From Kappaphycus alvarezii (Eukaryota; Rhodophyta; Florideophyceae; Gigartinales; Solieriaceae), in assembly GCA_002205965.3 (NCBI GenBank), contig NADL03000629.1:186001-250000 (forward strand): a stretch of DNA of 64,000 nucleotides, given 5' to 3'. Every line of letters begins with the position of its first letter. The first letter of the stretch is position 1. Shown here in pieces: positions 29,840 to 40,736 of the stretch. The position numbers and the translations under genes are program-made. The notes beneath the pieces were generated by a model, which saw nothing but the letters and a program-made list of their open reading frames with translations, did no database searches and had not been told where the DNA came from.

Positions 29840-31435
29840 ATGAAAACCCTGGAAGAGTTCGTTCTGGATCTAAAGCGTTCAGACTATCTTTTCTAGTTCG
29901 ACAGTGCGAAGGGCTACTACCATTTTCGATTACATCTCGATATTCGCAACTGGTTTATTTTCAAGGTGAACAACTGATATTTCCGGTGTATCGCCCTCTC
30001 TTTTGGGTAAAATTCTGTCACCGGCATATTTTATCAAGGCAATGAGAGCTTTCGTCCGCTTCGTCCTAAATAGCCTTCGTCTGCGTATTCACCCGTTCGT
30101 GGATGACTTTCCAGTGTCGATTCGCTGAAAATGTCGTCTTCACAAGGCTCGCGGGAAAATAGACCGCCTATTGAAGGCTTGCGGACTGCTTCGCAAGGAA
30201 GAACAGGTAAATTGGGCTGGAATGCAGTGAATTGAACATCTCGGATTTACTATCGACACCACTCGTATGATGTTTGGAATAACCGCAAAGAGAATGGACA
30301 AATGCAAGGGTATCTCGCAACAGTTGCTCCGCCAAGCACGTCGGAACCACCGCCTGTTCGACGCCCCAACTGTTACGCAACTTCGCAGTAGTGGCAATAT
30401 CCTGCTCCCTGGCCATGCCACTCGCACGGTTCTACATCCGATTCATCTACTATTCGCTCAAGCTGAACACATCCAACTCAGGGAAGCTAGTGAAGCTGCT
30501 TCACTAAGCAATTCGGGACCTCAAACATTGGAGCGATCTAGCTCACAGTCCGCCAGAGAGGCCCGTTTCAACCCCATCCCCTACGCTCGCGCTCCTCTCG
30601 GACGCATTAACGACCATTGGTCAAGGGGGAATTTGCAACCAGGGACCCAAGGAAAGTGGGAAGCTCGTGGTTTATGGGATCCTCTTCTTCGCGTCAAGCC
30701 AATAACATTCTTGGAGCTCCGCGCAGTGACGGACAACATCCGGTCGTTCGCCAACATGCTCAGGTCAGGGACTCACCTCAGAGTATGGGAGGACAACCAA
30801 GCAGTTGTGGCAATTCTCAACGCTATGAAGACCACGTCCCGACCGCCCATGCAAAAACTCCTTGTGTTACACCGCTTATTATAGAAGCTGGGAATCTGCA
30901 TAGAGGCACGTTAACTCCCGTCAGCAATCAATCGATTTTCCGATCGGTTGTCACGACTGCACGATCTCGACGATTGGAGGATCAATCAGGAGACACTCCA
31001 ACCGCTGCTAGAATCATACCGTCCAACTATCTACCGATTCTCCGACAGCAGCAACAAGGTCTTCGCCAAGTTCAACAGAGAACTCGCGTGTCCTGGCTCC
31101 CTGGGGATCAACGCGCTACATCAAGATTGGCGTTCAGAGCTCAATTTTTGGAATCCTCCTCTCAAGTTAATTCCACTCGTCGTGAACAAGATCTGCCACG
31201 AACAGGCGACAGGAGTATTGTTCACGCCTTGCTGACCTGCTCAGCAATGGTACACGAAATTGCTCCGTTTGGCTCGACCGCAAGTTTTCGCTGCAGAAGA
31301 TCTTCACATCCCGTCAATTTGGGCGCCGAAGACAATGCCCGCTCCTCCATGGAAAATCTAGCAGAAGAAGCCCGGACTCTACCTCTAGCCATCACGATAC
31401 AACAGACGATGCTTTTATGTTACATTTTATGATTC
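29840..31435 (+). pseudogene. DIRS-like reverse transcriptase and RNase H
   Basis: RT traces: DSAKGYYHFRLHLDIRN near 29910 (motif A), IHPFVDDFPVSI near 30100 (motif C, VDD) and MMFGITAKRMDKCKGISQQL (30267 on). RNase H: TFLELRAVTDNIRSFANMLR and LRVWEDNQAVVAILNAMKTT. In another frame (30948-31235): MSRLHDLDDWRINQETLQPL, IYRFSDSSNKVFAKFNREL, DWRSELNFWNPPLKLIPLVV and ATGVLFTPC. That last series matches the RNase H end specific to DIRS/Ngaro elements (asn/phe block, NPP-x-x-LI). Several stops in the RT half and frame changes make it inactive. Confidence 0.85.
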
Positions 31436-32490
31436 TTTATGGATATTTTGATGATTCAAATCTCACGCAAATGCAGCAACCGGTTTTGGTTTTGATTTGT
31501 TTCTAGTCAGAGGATCGACACGCATATCTGTTACGGTAATATGACCGCGCTACTCTCCTTACAACTCTTGCGACGCGAACACACCAAATCTAAAGAGTAT
31601 TCCACAGCGTACGCATAATGGAACGAAGGTAACTTGACAAGTATTTCAACGTCTGGAGAGACACGCCAATCACTTCATCCAATGACACCATTCCATTACT
31701 CACTGTCATTTACCTCGGTGCTAGCAATTCACCCGCCTTTTCGCTGGAACATCCTCTCCCCTTCGTGTGCCTCCCCATGCCGGCCATTGCTGGAAGCGTA
31801 CGTACACTCAAGACAAGTAAGGTTGGCACCAAACTGAAGCTCTCACACTACACCCCTTTGGGGTGCTATCCCCGGAAGAAGCGCCCCGCGCTTATAGCCG
31901 CTGTACAGCTGCATCCGGAGATTCGAGTGACCAAGCATTTTTGACCATGTCATTACCAGTTCTGTCTCGAGCAAACGTCCAACACAAAGGTTCAAAAGCA
32001 ATCCCAACTACTGGAGCGAGTAAGGTCCATAAGTTTTCTCTGATTGCTGTAATGCGTAATTATTTAGATATCCCTGTTGCTGTTAGATATTCGCTTTGAT
32101 AAATTGTTTTTGTTTCTTTATTGTTTTAATTGAAAACAAAACCATGGGATAGATCGGATATATCTTCCAAGAGTAAAACACTTAAACCTTCCCCCGTCTA
32201 TGCAGTAGACGTAGCGGGTAGAAAATAATTGATTCCTCCTGAAAACAGTACTACTACCTTCAAATGCCTAGTGGCAAAAGGTTTGGGTGTTTTATTTAGG
32301 GAGATGCTTTTGTTCTATCCTAAAGTTTTCCAATTAATATCTTCCGTGAAATAATGAAGGCAGAATTTTTCGAAGTCACATTAGTCAAGCTCCTCTCGCC
32401 CTCCCAAAGGAGGGTTCACATTTCTAATCCATTAACTTCCCTCAGTGTGGCAGTCTCCGCGAAGCATAGGATATGTAAATCTTTTATTGT
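31436..32490. other. Unassigned stretch; possible recombinase N-terminal remnant
   Basis: Around 31620-31930 the plus strand in one frame contains coding-like pieces such as VIYLGASNSPAF and KLKLSHYTPLGCYPRKKRPA. These could be the N-terminal (core-binding) half of a DIRS recombinase, but this is weak. The rest, to 32350, is AT-rich with no recognisable gene. Confidence 0.25.
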
Positions 32491-32798
32491 ACCTTCTATG
32501 AGAGGTAGGCTCGAGCCTATCCCTGTATCCACTCTCGGAGGTTGACACCCAGAGGCCTGTAGGGTGCTAATGGATGTCGCGCGGAACGCAGCCGTTATGG
32601 TGATTGAAACTTATGATAAGCTCCTCGCGGTGCTTACCTAAAGGCTTGCTGTCGCAGCGGTAATGTCAACGCAGCATGCCTGCTGGTTGTCCTTAGGCCG
32701 GCTTTTTAGAGAAAATTAATAGGTACTGCTGGTCATCTTGTAGGATATTCCTGGGCGCAAACGACCATATCTTTCAAATATTAAAGCACCCCTCATTC
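32490..32798 (+). mobile_element. Lineage-A 3' end fragment
   Basis: The plus strand encodes RGRLEPIPVSTLGG, a stop, then HPEACRVLMDVARNAAVMV and the tail with ACGACCATATCTTTCAAATATTAAAGCACCCC. It is homologous to 14315-14582 and 43430-43740. It is a 5'-truncated, decayed copy with in-frame stops. No clear target duplication was found. Confidence 0.8.
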
Positions 32799-33012
32799 CC
32801 CACTACTTGCCTATAGTCTGTTGATAAAGCAAACCCATCCCCCGCTATCCAAACCTTTTAATATCTGCACAAAAGAAATTATGCGAAAAACTTACATGCA
32901 TACCTGTACAGCACTGTAAGAAAATCGATCATTTGACGCATATTACAGTACAGTACTGTATACAGTATACTGTACAGTACAGCTAGAGAGATATGGTTTT
33001 GGTGATGGAAAT

Positions 33013-33321
33013 TGATGGGAGCGAAAGGGGGAAGAAGACAATAGGTGTAGGTTTAGCAGTAGAGGGGGGTCGCTAGGTGACGCTACCTCCTGAGAGTTGC
33101 ACAATCGACTCGGGTGCTACCTATATAACAGACACCCGAGCGGCTGTGGCTGAGATTTGTCGGTACAGTGGTGTGCTTACTGTACATTAATGTACTCGAC
33201 CTTAAAAAATGATTAAAACTACTGGGTGAAAAGATAGAAAGTACAGTACGCTACCCTAAAAAATCGTCATAGATAGTACTAGGAACACATAAAAATCACC
33301 TTCCATCCACTGCCATCAACA
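33013..33321 (-). repeat. Gypsy-3 3' LTR (309 bp)
   Basis: From TGATGGGAG to CCATCAACA, homologous to 38598-38920, with an internal length difference near 33030-33065. The inner side (minus strand GAAGACGGGGTAG directly before the LTR) is a good polypurine tract. The LTR contains repeated GTACAGT/ACTGTAC words (33163, 33178 and 33240). Confidence 0.9.
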
Positions 33322-33332
33322 CTACCCCGTCT

Positions 33333-33722
33333 TCAAACTCCAACCCAGGTGCAGTATACAGTGAGCTCGGCCAGCTCAGGGTAGAGGTGGCCAGACCCTT
33401 GCACACCCTCGCACACACCTGCACACCCCCCCTCGAACCGCAACACACTCAATCTCCTTCTTGCCCGCAACCAAGCACAAGGCCAAGAACTCTTGAGGCC
33501 TTGTACCCTTAGAAGCTTCCATCTCCTCCCGCGCACCGCCTTCGCCTCGAAGCTCAGTGTTTGATTCAGGTCAGACAAAACCTCCGCGACTGGCCTATCC
33601 ACTGAGCGTGTGGAGGGGAAGGAATTCGGTGGTATCGCCATCCAAAATCCCCTGTTTATTAGTAGGATGGCGCATACGAAACAGGCCGCGGCTAGGGAAA
33701 AGCAGGAAGGCGATCGAAGCAA
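33333..33722 (-). other. Open frame between Gypsy-3 integrase and 3' LTR
   Basis: A 129-codon frame lies immediately upstream of the polypurine tract. It begins MLRSPSCFSLAAACFVCAIL with one hydrophobic segment (residues about 8-24) and is otherwise Arg- and Leu-rich. It is not homologous to the accessory domains of Gypsy-1. It may be chance. An env-like role is conceivable by position only. Confidence 0.25.
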
Positions 33723-33953
33723 AGATCAACTGTGCGCAGAAAAAGAAGCTCGGGAACCTATGGTGCAGTTAAGGTGTGCGGGGTGAGAAGATAGCACTTT
33801 TCGAGGGGGAAGAAGAGTCCGGAGTCGGGCTTTTTCGCTCGGAGAGGCAAATTAAGATTCCATATAGTGGCTTATTACTCAAAAAAAAGAGAAAGACATA
33901 GAGTGCATAAAGAAAGAGACGAACGGTGGATATCATGGCTCAATCAAGTGCTC

Positions 33954-34815
33954 CTAGGCCTTCAAGAGGCTCGAGCGCAAGACAAAAGGAACTAGTCTCC
34001 TCGCGTGGATGGCGCGGCGGGAATGGCGACTTACGTATGAGATGAGCCAGTATCGGGTATGAGCAACTTTCCAAACGCCAAGAGGCCAGTAATAGCGAGA
34101 ACGGAGGGCAGGACACTTAGCGGCCAAAGTTAACGCCGGGTTATGTGCCACTAGAACCCAATCCCTCACGTTGAACATGCGGGGGTCTGCAGAGGTCGAA
34201 TCACCCATCCTATGCATCTGTTCTTCTCGACTCTGAGCGTGAAGGGCAGAGGAGGCCAGAAGTTCCATCTTGCGATGTTTATCGGAAGCGCAGTCCACCA
34301 AAGCGGCGGGGTCAGAAGGGCTCATGCGTAAAACTACTCCGAACATTAGTTCGAACGGCGAAGCTCCCGCAGAAAGGCGACGGCGGCGGTATCCGTACAA
34401 GACACGGGGCAAACACTCTTCCCAATCCATACCTTGGTCGAAAACCATCTTCTTCACGGCTTTCTTGATGGTTCGTACCATCTTTTCGGCTCTACCATTA
34501 GAGACGGGGCATACGCTAGAACAGTGGTCTAGGTAATTCCATGTTTCTCATGAAGTCGGCGACGGCGGCAGCGGTGAAGCATCCAGCGTTGTCGCTGACA
34601 ATGGTCTTCGGGGGACCAAAGGGGTGCATAACTTCACTCTCGATGAACTGGGAGACAGTTGCAGCCGACAAGTCCGTGGTGGCAACTGCGATAGGCCAAC
34701 CTGTCAAATGCTCTACAGCGATGAACAGATACTTCTTTCCGGTGTTTGATATCGGCAGAGGTCCCACGAAATCGATCGAATAAGTTTCGAAGATATTTGT
34801 CAATGGGACATTCAC
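33954..34815 (-). pseudogene. Gypsy-3 integrase
   Basis: SIDFVGPLPISNTGKKYLFI (first Asp), VEHLTGWPIAVATTD and KTIVSDNAGCFTAAAV (second Asp) in 34815-34516. A frame change near 34510 follows, then SNGRAEKMVRTIKKAV (Glu) and LPRVLYGYRRRRLSAGASPF. The tail ends SRRAIHARRLVPF. The DDE triad is intact across the break. It serves as the reference showing what Gypsy-1 integrase has lost. Confidence 0.88.
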
Positions 34816-35035
34816 AGTCGTACAGTACGGCGGAACGGGCCTCGTATTCTGTCACCCCTCACAACTTTTCACGTAGTTGTGAATATTCTGGTGCATATGC
34901 GGCCACCAATAACGGTATATGACAAATTTCTTCGTCGTCTTCTTATCCCAATGTCGGATATCGTCGTGAAAGGTCTTCAATGTCGCGGCCCTTTCCGTCA
35001 TTAACGGTACATATTTTAGCCCTTTTCTGGTTTGT

Positions 35036-35696
35036 CTAAGCAGCTTTCCTTCCTACACATGAGTTTTTAGCCATAGGCTTGACCGAACGACGCTTCTCTT
35101 CATCATAAACTCGGATATTCAAACCTTGCAAGTGACGTGGGACGTCGAGGAGGAAAGGCGCGATCATGGGATTCTCTTCGGTAGCGGCAGAATCCAGCGC
35201 GGCAACTAAGTCTCCTTCATCAGTTCCAGAGCCAGGAGACGGACCGGTAGGTACGACACGCGAAAGGAAATCAGCTGCTCCGTTTCCCGTACCTGGCCTG
35301 TATTGGACCTCGAATTCATACTCCGCAAGGAATTCCATCAATCGCGCCAGCCTTTCGTGAATGTCGTTTTTCTTGAGTGCATAACGAAGGGCTTGATGGT
35401 CGGTAATAAGCTTGAAGGGCTCCGTTGATAACAGATACACTGCATTTCCTTAAAGCTAAAATAACTGTGAGTGCCTCCCTCTCGCCGGCGGAATAGTTAC
35501 GCTCTGCTGAGTTCATCGTTCGGCTTGCGTACCACACGTGATGAATCTTGTCATCTTCCTTATTCTGGACCAGGACTTCCCATACGGCGACATTAGAAGC
35601 GTCGGTTTCCACGATGAAAAGGGACTCGAAGTCCGGGAAGGCTAGCACCGGCGAAGAAGTAAGCTTCTCTTTCAGAGTTTCGAAGGCGGCAATCAT
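35036..35696 (-). pseudogene. Gypsy-3 RNase H
   Basis: The frame 35696-35316 gives SLFIVETDASNVAVWEVLVQ, HVWYASRTMNSAERNYSAGE and REALTVILALRK. A shifted frame 35440-35036 gives FKLITDHQALRYALKKNDIH and VQYRPGTGNGAADFLSRV. All catalytic acids are visible, but there is a frame change near 35430 and stops on both sides. Confidence 0.88.
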
Positions 35697-35708
35697 CTCC
35701 TCAGTCCA

Positions 35709-37200
35709 TTAGAACTTCCTATTACCCGAAGTTGCTGCGTGAAGAGCAGAGAATATTCCGCCTAAGTCCTCGATGAAGCGACGGTAATACGCGGCGAGGC
35801 CAAGAAAGCTACGCAACTCCTTTGAGTTGGTAAGAACGGAGGCCCTTTTGATGGCATCAATCTTCTCGTCGTCGACGTGGACTCCACGCTTGTTTACGAA
35901 GTGACCAAGTAGCTTTACGCTTGGCATAGCAAACGCGCATTTTGTAATCTTAAGTTTAAGTCTTGCGTCCCGACTACCTTGAAAACGACAGCCAAGTGAT
36001 CAATATGCTCCTCCATAGAGTTGGGGAAGATCACGACACCATCAAGATGGACACGGGCGAAGGGAATTTCCTTCAGTACGTAATCCGTCATTCCCTGAAA
36101 TGTTAAAGGCGCGTTCATTAGACCAAATGGCATCACTTCGAACTTGAAGGTAACAAAAAGGCTGACGAACGTAGTCCTCTCCTTACACTCTTCGGCCATG
36201 CGGATTTGCCAGTACCCCGCAAACAAATCGAGGGTGCTGAAGATAGAGCTCCCCTTTAGGTCGTCGAAGATCTCCTCTATCTTAGGTAGCGGCCAACGAC
36301 CCGCCTTCATCTTACGGTTCATCGTGCGATAATCCACGCAGAATCGGGGCCTACCGTCCTTTTTCGTCACGGTTACCACTGGTAAAGACCACGCCGACGA
36401 CCCTGGGGTGATGATCCCAGCATCTAACATGTTGTCTATTTCTCGATGGGCGATTTCGTTGTGTCGAGGCGACATTCGGCGAGCCCTGTTATAGATCGGG
36501 GTAGGGTCCTTCATTTCAAAGGAATGCTTCGTCGGCACGGCTGCATGACGTAGCTCGTCTATATTCCAAGCGACGATTCCCGTGTCACGAAGCAAACTAT
36601 TTATCTCACCTTGCGTTTCTTCTTTCAAATAAGCAAATCGAGCTCTCAGAACATCCAGCATTTTCTCCTTCTCTTCTTCTTCGTCAGTGGTGCTTTCCTC
36701 ACCGGTGGGACCGTCGCTCGATCCGGTAAAATTGTTCTCGCGGATGGCTAGGACCAGCTTTTCTTCCGAAGAGTCCGAGGATTCCGGACCGTCGTTCGAA
36801 TCAGAAGTAAAATCTTCACTGGGAGTCCCTATCTCCTCGCCCTCGACCAGTTTCTTCTCGGTAGACTTAGTATCAGGCTCGAGCGGGAGCACAACTTCTT
36901 CTGAACCAATGGTTAAACGGACGCTCTGTGCCCCGAAATCCATATTCGCACGCATAGATGTGAGCGTAGGGAGGCCTATGATTAGGTCGAAAGGAGACTT
37001 CTCGATGACATGGAAGTATAGTTTCACGGCTTGGTCCCCAAAGGTCGTCGGGACCTTGACCAGCGAACCCACACAGGAAGTGCTGTCACTGTTCGCAACA
37101 GTTATCCATTTAGATTTGTAGTTCGGTGAGAGGTAAAGACGTCTAGACAAGTCAACTGACATGATGTCCGGTTCGGCTCCGGAGCCTAGTAGAGCCCAGA
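35709..37200 (-). pseudogene. Gypsy-3 protease and reverse transcriptase with mutated active sites
   Basis: The protease reads ALLGSGAEPDIMS where Gypsy-1 has ALFDSGAVPNLIS, so the catalytic Asp appears as Gly. After an acidic linker the RT is clear: SLPVVTVTKKDGRPRFCVDY, FSTLDLFAGYWQIRMAEE (motif A) and FKFEVMPFGLMNAPLTFQ (motif B). Motif C reads FARVHLDGVVIF, so YxDD has become HLDG and one catalytic Asp is lost. The frame 35927-35709 holds SFLGLAAYYRRFIEDLGG. Both enzymes should be inactive. Confidence 0.9.
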
Positions 37201-37447
37201 CCTCGGTACCTTAAACTTTGAGTTGAAACAACCGTAATAAACGAGGACCCTAATTCGAAGCGACTGCGACACGTGAAATAGACTGTTTTCCCAACAAACG
37301 GCGCATGACTTTGGTAGCTCCTTCAGAATCTCTACAGAGAAGCTGACCTAATGTAAAACCACAGTTTGCGTTCGCAAGCTCGGAAAAAACGTCGTATTTT
37401 CCTACATATTCCTGCTGCTTATTCGAATTATTCTTCCCGCTGTTCGA

Positions 37448-37900
37448 TTACTTCGCCTTCTTCTTACTGCTAATGATTCGACATTCTTCTTGGGGTAGGG
37501 CTGGGCCCGGCCGCTTACCACGAGCGTGGGGACCAGTTACGAGGAGAGAAATCGGAAAGCCTCCATGATTGTCCTGGCGGGGCTGTTTGGGTAGTGCCTC
37601 TCCGTCGGCGTTTCTTTTCGAGACATTCACTCCTTCGTCTTGTGAGGAGTCGGTTTCGGACGAGTCTTCTCGGAGGACATTCACTCGTCCAATTCCTTCC
37701 CCGTCTTCTTTGTTCTTGGCGGGTACTTCTTCTCGAATTGCTGCCCTTCTTCCAACGGACCAGCACGTAGCATCTGAGTGACCTATCTTTCCACAAAGGG
37801 AACAGCGGGTGTTACGATGCGGGGTCTTCTCGTAATTCATTGCGTTATGGCCAAGCTCGTTGCAATAAGAGCATTGGCGGACCTAATCTATTTTCCTAGG
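37448..37900 (-). pseudogene. Gypsy-3 zinc-knuckle region
   Basis: One intact knuckle is seen (CSLCGKIGHSDATC, C-x2-C-x4-H-x4-C). A preceding one has lost its last cysteine (QCSYCNELGHNAMNY). The frame then runs through a Lys/Arg/Ser-rich stretch. It corresponds to the double knuckle of Gypsy-1. Confidence 0.8.
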
Positions 37901-38598
37901 GGCAGATGATGGTTGAACCCCATCATCCCCCTTAGTCTTCTTCATAAAAAGAGTCAACTTCGAGAAGTCTTCGGCTAGAGCGTCCACCTTGTCTTCCATG
38001 TTCCTAGACCTCGAATCCGGGCGAGCCAGCAAACTTGCCACCGGGACTTCAGCAGTGCGGCTAGAAGGACCAGCAAACACCGCATGATTAGAATGAAAGA
38101 CCTTCAGCGCCTTGAAGATTCCCGGATAATCCTTGGGTCCCCGAAATGCCAAGAACTGCTGCAGCTTCTTGTGTCGACAGACGGCAGTGCGAAGGAGTCC
38201 AAACCTTGCGATGTTGTCGAACCCCGCCTTCTCGAAGAGGCGTTCAATTTCCCTCAAAGAACCAAGAATGTCTTCTAGTTCAAGCCCTAGATCTTTAGGG
38301 CTTGGCAGATGACGTCCTCCGGGTCTTCGTCCTTCGCGAAATTCTCGAAAAACTTCTGTTTAGCCACGGTGTATTTTTTCGCATCGAGGATGAGCTCACC
38401 ATTCGACGCAAACGTATAGTAATAGAAGTCGAACGCTGCGCCGTCTAGGTGTGCGAGGAGAGTGAGGGCTTTCTCCTCGTCAGGTTTGAATGCCATCGCG
38501 ACATTCTCAAAGAAAAAGAAGAATTTTCGCACGTCGCTCGTGCCGTCGAACACGATCGCGCTGGCGCTGGGAGTATCGGCCCTGGGCAAGAGTACCAT
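37883..38598 (-). pseudogene. Gypsy-3 gag, capsid part
   Basis: The frame 38598-38287 starts MVLLPRADTPSASAIVFDGT and includes ENVAMAFKPDEEKALTLLAH. A stop near 38287 separates it from 38257-37883, which has REIERLFEKAGFDNIARFGL and, near its end, DKVDALAEDFSKLTLFMKKT (coiled-coil-like). The order matches Gypsy-1 gag (KAGFN block, then coiled coil, then zinc knuckles). Confidence 0.78.
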
Positions 38599-38920
38599 GA
38601 TGGGAGTGAAAGGGGATTTTGTGTAGGGAAGACAGTAGGGCAGAGTTGGTTTAGGTGTAGGGAGGGGTCGCTAGGTCGACGCTGCCCCTTCAGAGTTGCA
38701 CAGCCGACTCGGGTGCTACCTATATAACAGACACCCGAGCGGCTGTGGCTGAGATTTGTCGGTACAGTAGTGTGCTTACTGTACACTACTGTACTCGACC
38801 TCAAAAAGTGATTAAAACTAGTAGGTAAAAAGATAGAAAGTACAGTACGTTACCCTAAAAAATCGTCATAGATAGTACTAGAAACACATAAAAATCACCT
38901 TCCAGCCACTGCCATCAACA
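38598..38920 (-). repeat. Gypsy-3 5' LTR (323 bp)
   Basis: This is the second LTR. Just inside (38587-38597, minus strand) stands TGGTACTCTTG, the same candidate primer binding site as in Gypsy-1. The gag start codon overlaps the LTR edge: its A is the last LTR base and its TG begins the primer site. Confidence 0.9.
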
Positions 38921-39400
38921 AAAATCAGTCCTATGGATGAACAGCTTTATGAACTACAGTACTGTAACTCCTTGTAAACAATGTAATCAATGATTCATTT
39001 GACTGCGCTACCAGCTACTGTACCTTTTACCCGGTGCTCTCATCTCTCGCAACACTGGCGTGATCCGACCCCAATTACCCCATTTGGTGTTCCTTAACAG
39101 GCACGGTCAGCTCTTAGGTAGCAATAGAGCCGGATCCTGCATTGGAAACCCGTTATACTAATGCCATAAAGTTCTCCCAAACAACGGCCTTGCAGTGCCC
39201 ATGATCAAGGGAAGAACTCAGAAACGGCGGCAATTTCACCCGTAAAAAAACCAGTCCTCCGAACCATTCTCCTGGATAGCTGCGTTCAGGATGCTTTGTT
39301 TTCCTGAACACATCAACAGTTTGTGGCGGTCTCACTATCCAATCGAATTTCATGGATGTTTCGATGGTTTGCCTGCAAGACAAGCAACGAGCAACGAGGT
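38921..39400. other. Intergenic, unassigned
   Basis: No recognisable gene. It contains TACAGTACTGTA (38955-38966) in the flanking DNA of Gypsy-3. A minus-strand frame (39153-39383) is unlikely to be real. Confidence 0.35.
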
Positions 39401-39622
39401 TGTTGCAGTTTGAGCACCGCCGTCGCGTGGCACCTTATCGCGTTGGACTCAAAGGCTTACCGCAGCTGGATCAATGCTTAATGCGGCATGCCTGACGGCT
39501 GGTCTCCAGCCCATTCTCTGCAGTGATCAGGGCGCGTGGCTGATTCTGCATCTCCTTTACCTTCTCCTTTAGCGGACAAGTGGCCATATTCTGGGAAATG
39601 ATCCCACTTTTCAAATATTATA
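39401..39622 (+). mobile_element. Lineage-A 3' end fragment
   Basis: The plus strand contains coding traces LNAACLTAGLQPIL near 39475-39520, then a tail with TGGCCATATTCTGG and CTTTTCAAATATTATACTACCC. It parallels the end of the lineage-A protein (NAACLLAG) and the ACCATATYTTTCAAATATTAAA tail at 14.5 and 32.8 kb. It is diverged and truncated. Confidence 0.6.
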
Positions 39623-39926
39623 CTACCCACACCCACATTTTGCCCTTGATGACTTCTTACCCGGCAAACGCTCACACCATCCCTGAAATTATGTATCAGC
39701 CCCAAGGTTGACTGACAGCAGCAGCTACCGGGCTCTGTCTTTATCAACAACGTTTCGCTTACATTTCTGCGACAGTGGTGTGCGCCCCTTCCAGACTTGG
39801 GAGCAAAAATCAGTGCCGGGTTTCAACATTGTGCACGGCGACGGTGCGGAAATGGCATCCACGAGTACACAGTAGCCGTACAACACGACCGATTTGTACC
39901 CCGTCTTCACCCTCGAGACTCTCCTA

Positions 39927-40736
39927 CTACTCGCCGTGGAACACAAACTGCGACACGGCCAAACCCGACATTTCCCCCCGTCGAGCGCCTTCCCCTGTCC
40001 CTCACCCGCCGCGGCCACAAGCAACATTGGTGTGAAATGTTCCGGTGTCGGATGTGCAAACTTGGCACAAGGGGCGTCGGCCCATGCTTTGAATCTTTTT
40101 TCCCGTTCGTCATCATCTTTCAGGGTTGCAGTTTCTCTCAACCAGGCATCCCACACACGTGACTTGCGCTCATCCTCCTGTTGTGCGGCTTTGTCATGCG
40201 GGGAACGGAAAAAGGCGTCAAAGTTATGAAACGAAGCGCCACTACCAATAATAAGGACGCCTTCGCGACGAAGGGGAGCCAGGGCGGCGCCGAGGGCCCA
40301 GAGTTGTTCTGCGGGTGCGGAGGCTGGGTGGGAGAGGGAGAGGATAGGGATCTGCGCCTCGGGATACATGAGCTTGAAAGGGACGAAGACGCCGTGATCG
40401 AAACCGCGGGTGGAGTCTTTGGCGTAGGGGATGTGTGCGGCGTCGAGGAGGGAGGCGACTCGTTTGGCGAGGGGTGGGTTTCCAGGGGCGGGGTAGGTGA
40501 TTGAGTAGGCGGCGGGTGGGAAGTTGTAGTAGTCGTAGAGGAGCGGGGGTGAGGGGAGGTGAGAAGGGTGGGGTGGTGGTGATAAAGTGGGCGGAGAGGA
40601 CTAGGATGGAAGTGGGACGGGGGAGAAGGGCGGAGAGGCGGCGGAGGGAGTTTGTTACGCGTGGTTGTTGGTTGAGGAGTGGAAGGGGCCCGCCGCCGTG
40701 GTTGAGGTACACGGTGGGGAGTGGAGTTACGACCAT
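39927..40736 (-). pseudogene. LigB/DODA-type extradiol dioxygenase, two homopolymer frame breaks
   Basis: The family (4,5-DOPA dioxygenase and related, non-haem Fe(II)) cleaves catechol rings. It starts at an ATG at 40736: PTVYLNHGGGPLPLLNQQ (metal-ligand His), then PTSILVLSAHF (second His). The frame changes at a C5 run near 40546, then LLYDYYNFPPAAYSITYPAP, STRGFDHGVFVPFKLMYP (conserved His) and REGVLIIGSGASFHN (conserved His). A second change at a G6 run near 39985 gives a plausible C-terminus ending SQFVFHGE and a stop at 39929-39927. About 270 residues in total, the usual size. Both breaks are single-base homopolymer differences, so sequencing error and recent pseudogenisation are both possible. 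No introns are evident. Confidence 0.85.

Larger units (their letters stand above)
33013..38920 (-). mobile_element. Gypsy-3: decayed Ty3/gypsy LTR retrotransposon
   Basis: LTRs at 33013-33321 and 38598-38920 bracket a minus-strand gag, CCHC, protease, RT, RNase H and integrase. The flanks are GAAAT (33008-33012) and AAAAT (38921-38925), a target duplication with one mismatch. It is related to Gypsy-1 (gag, RT, integrase tail and TGGTACTCTTG site) but lacks the Gypsy-1 accessory domains. LTRs differ by many substitutions and indels, protease and RT active sites are mutated, and pol has several stops. It is clearly older than Gypsy-1. Confidence 0.93.
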
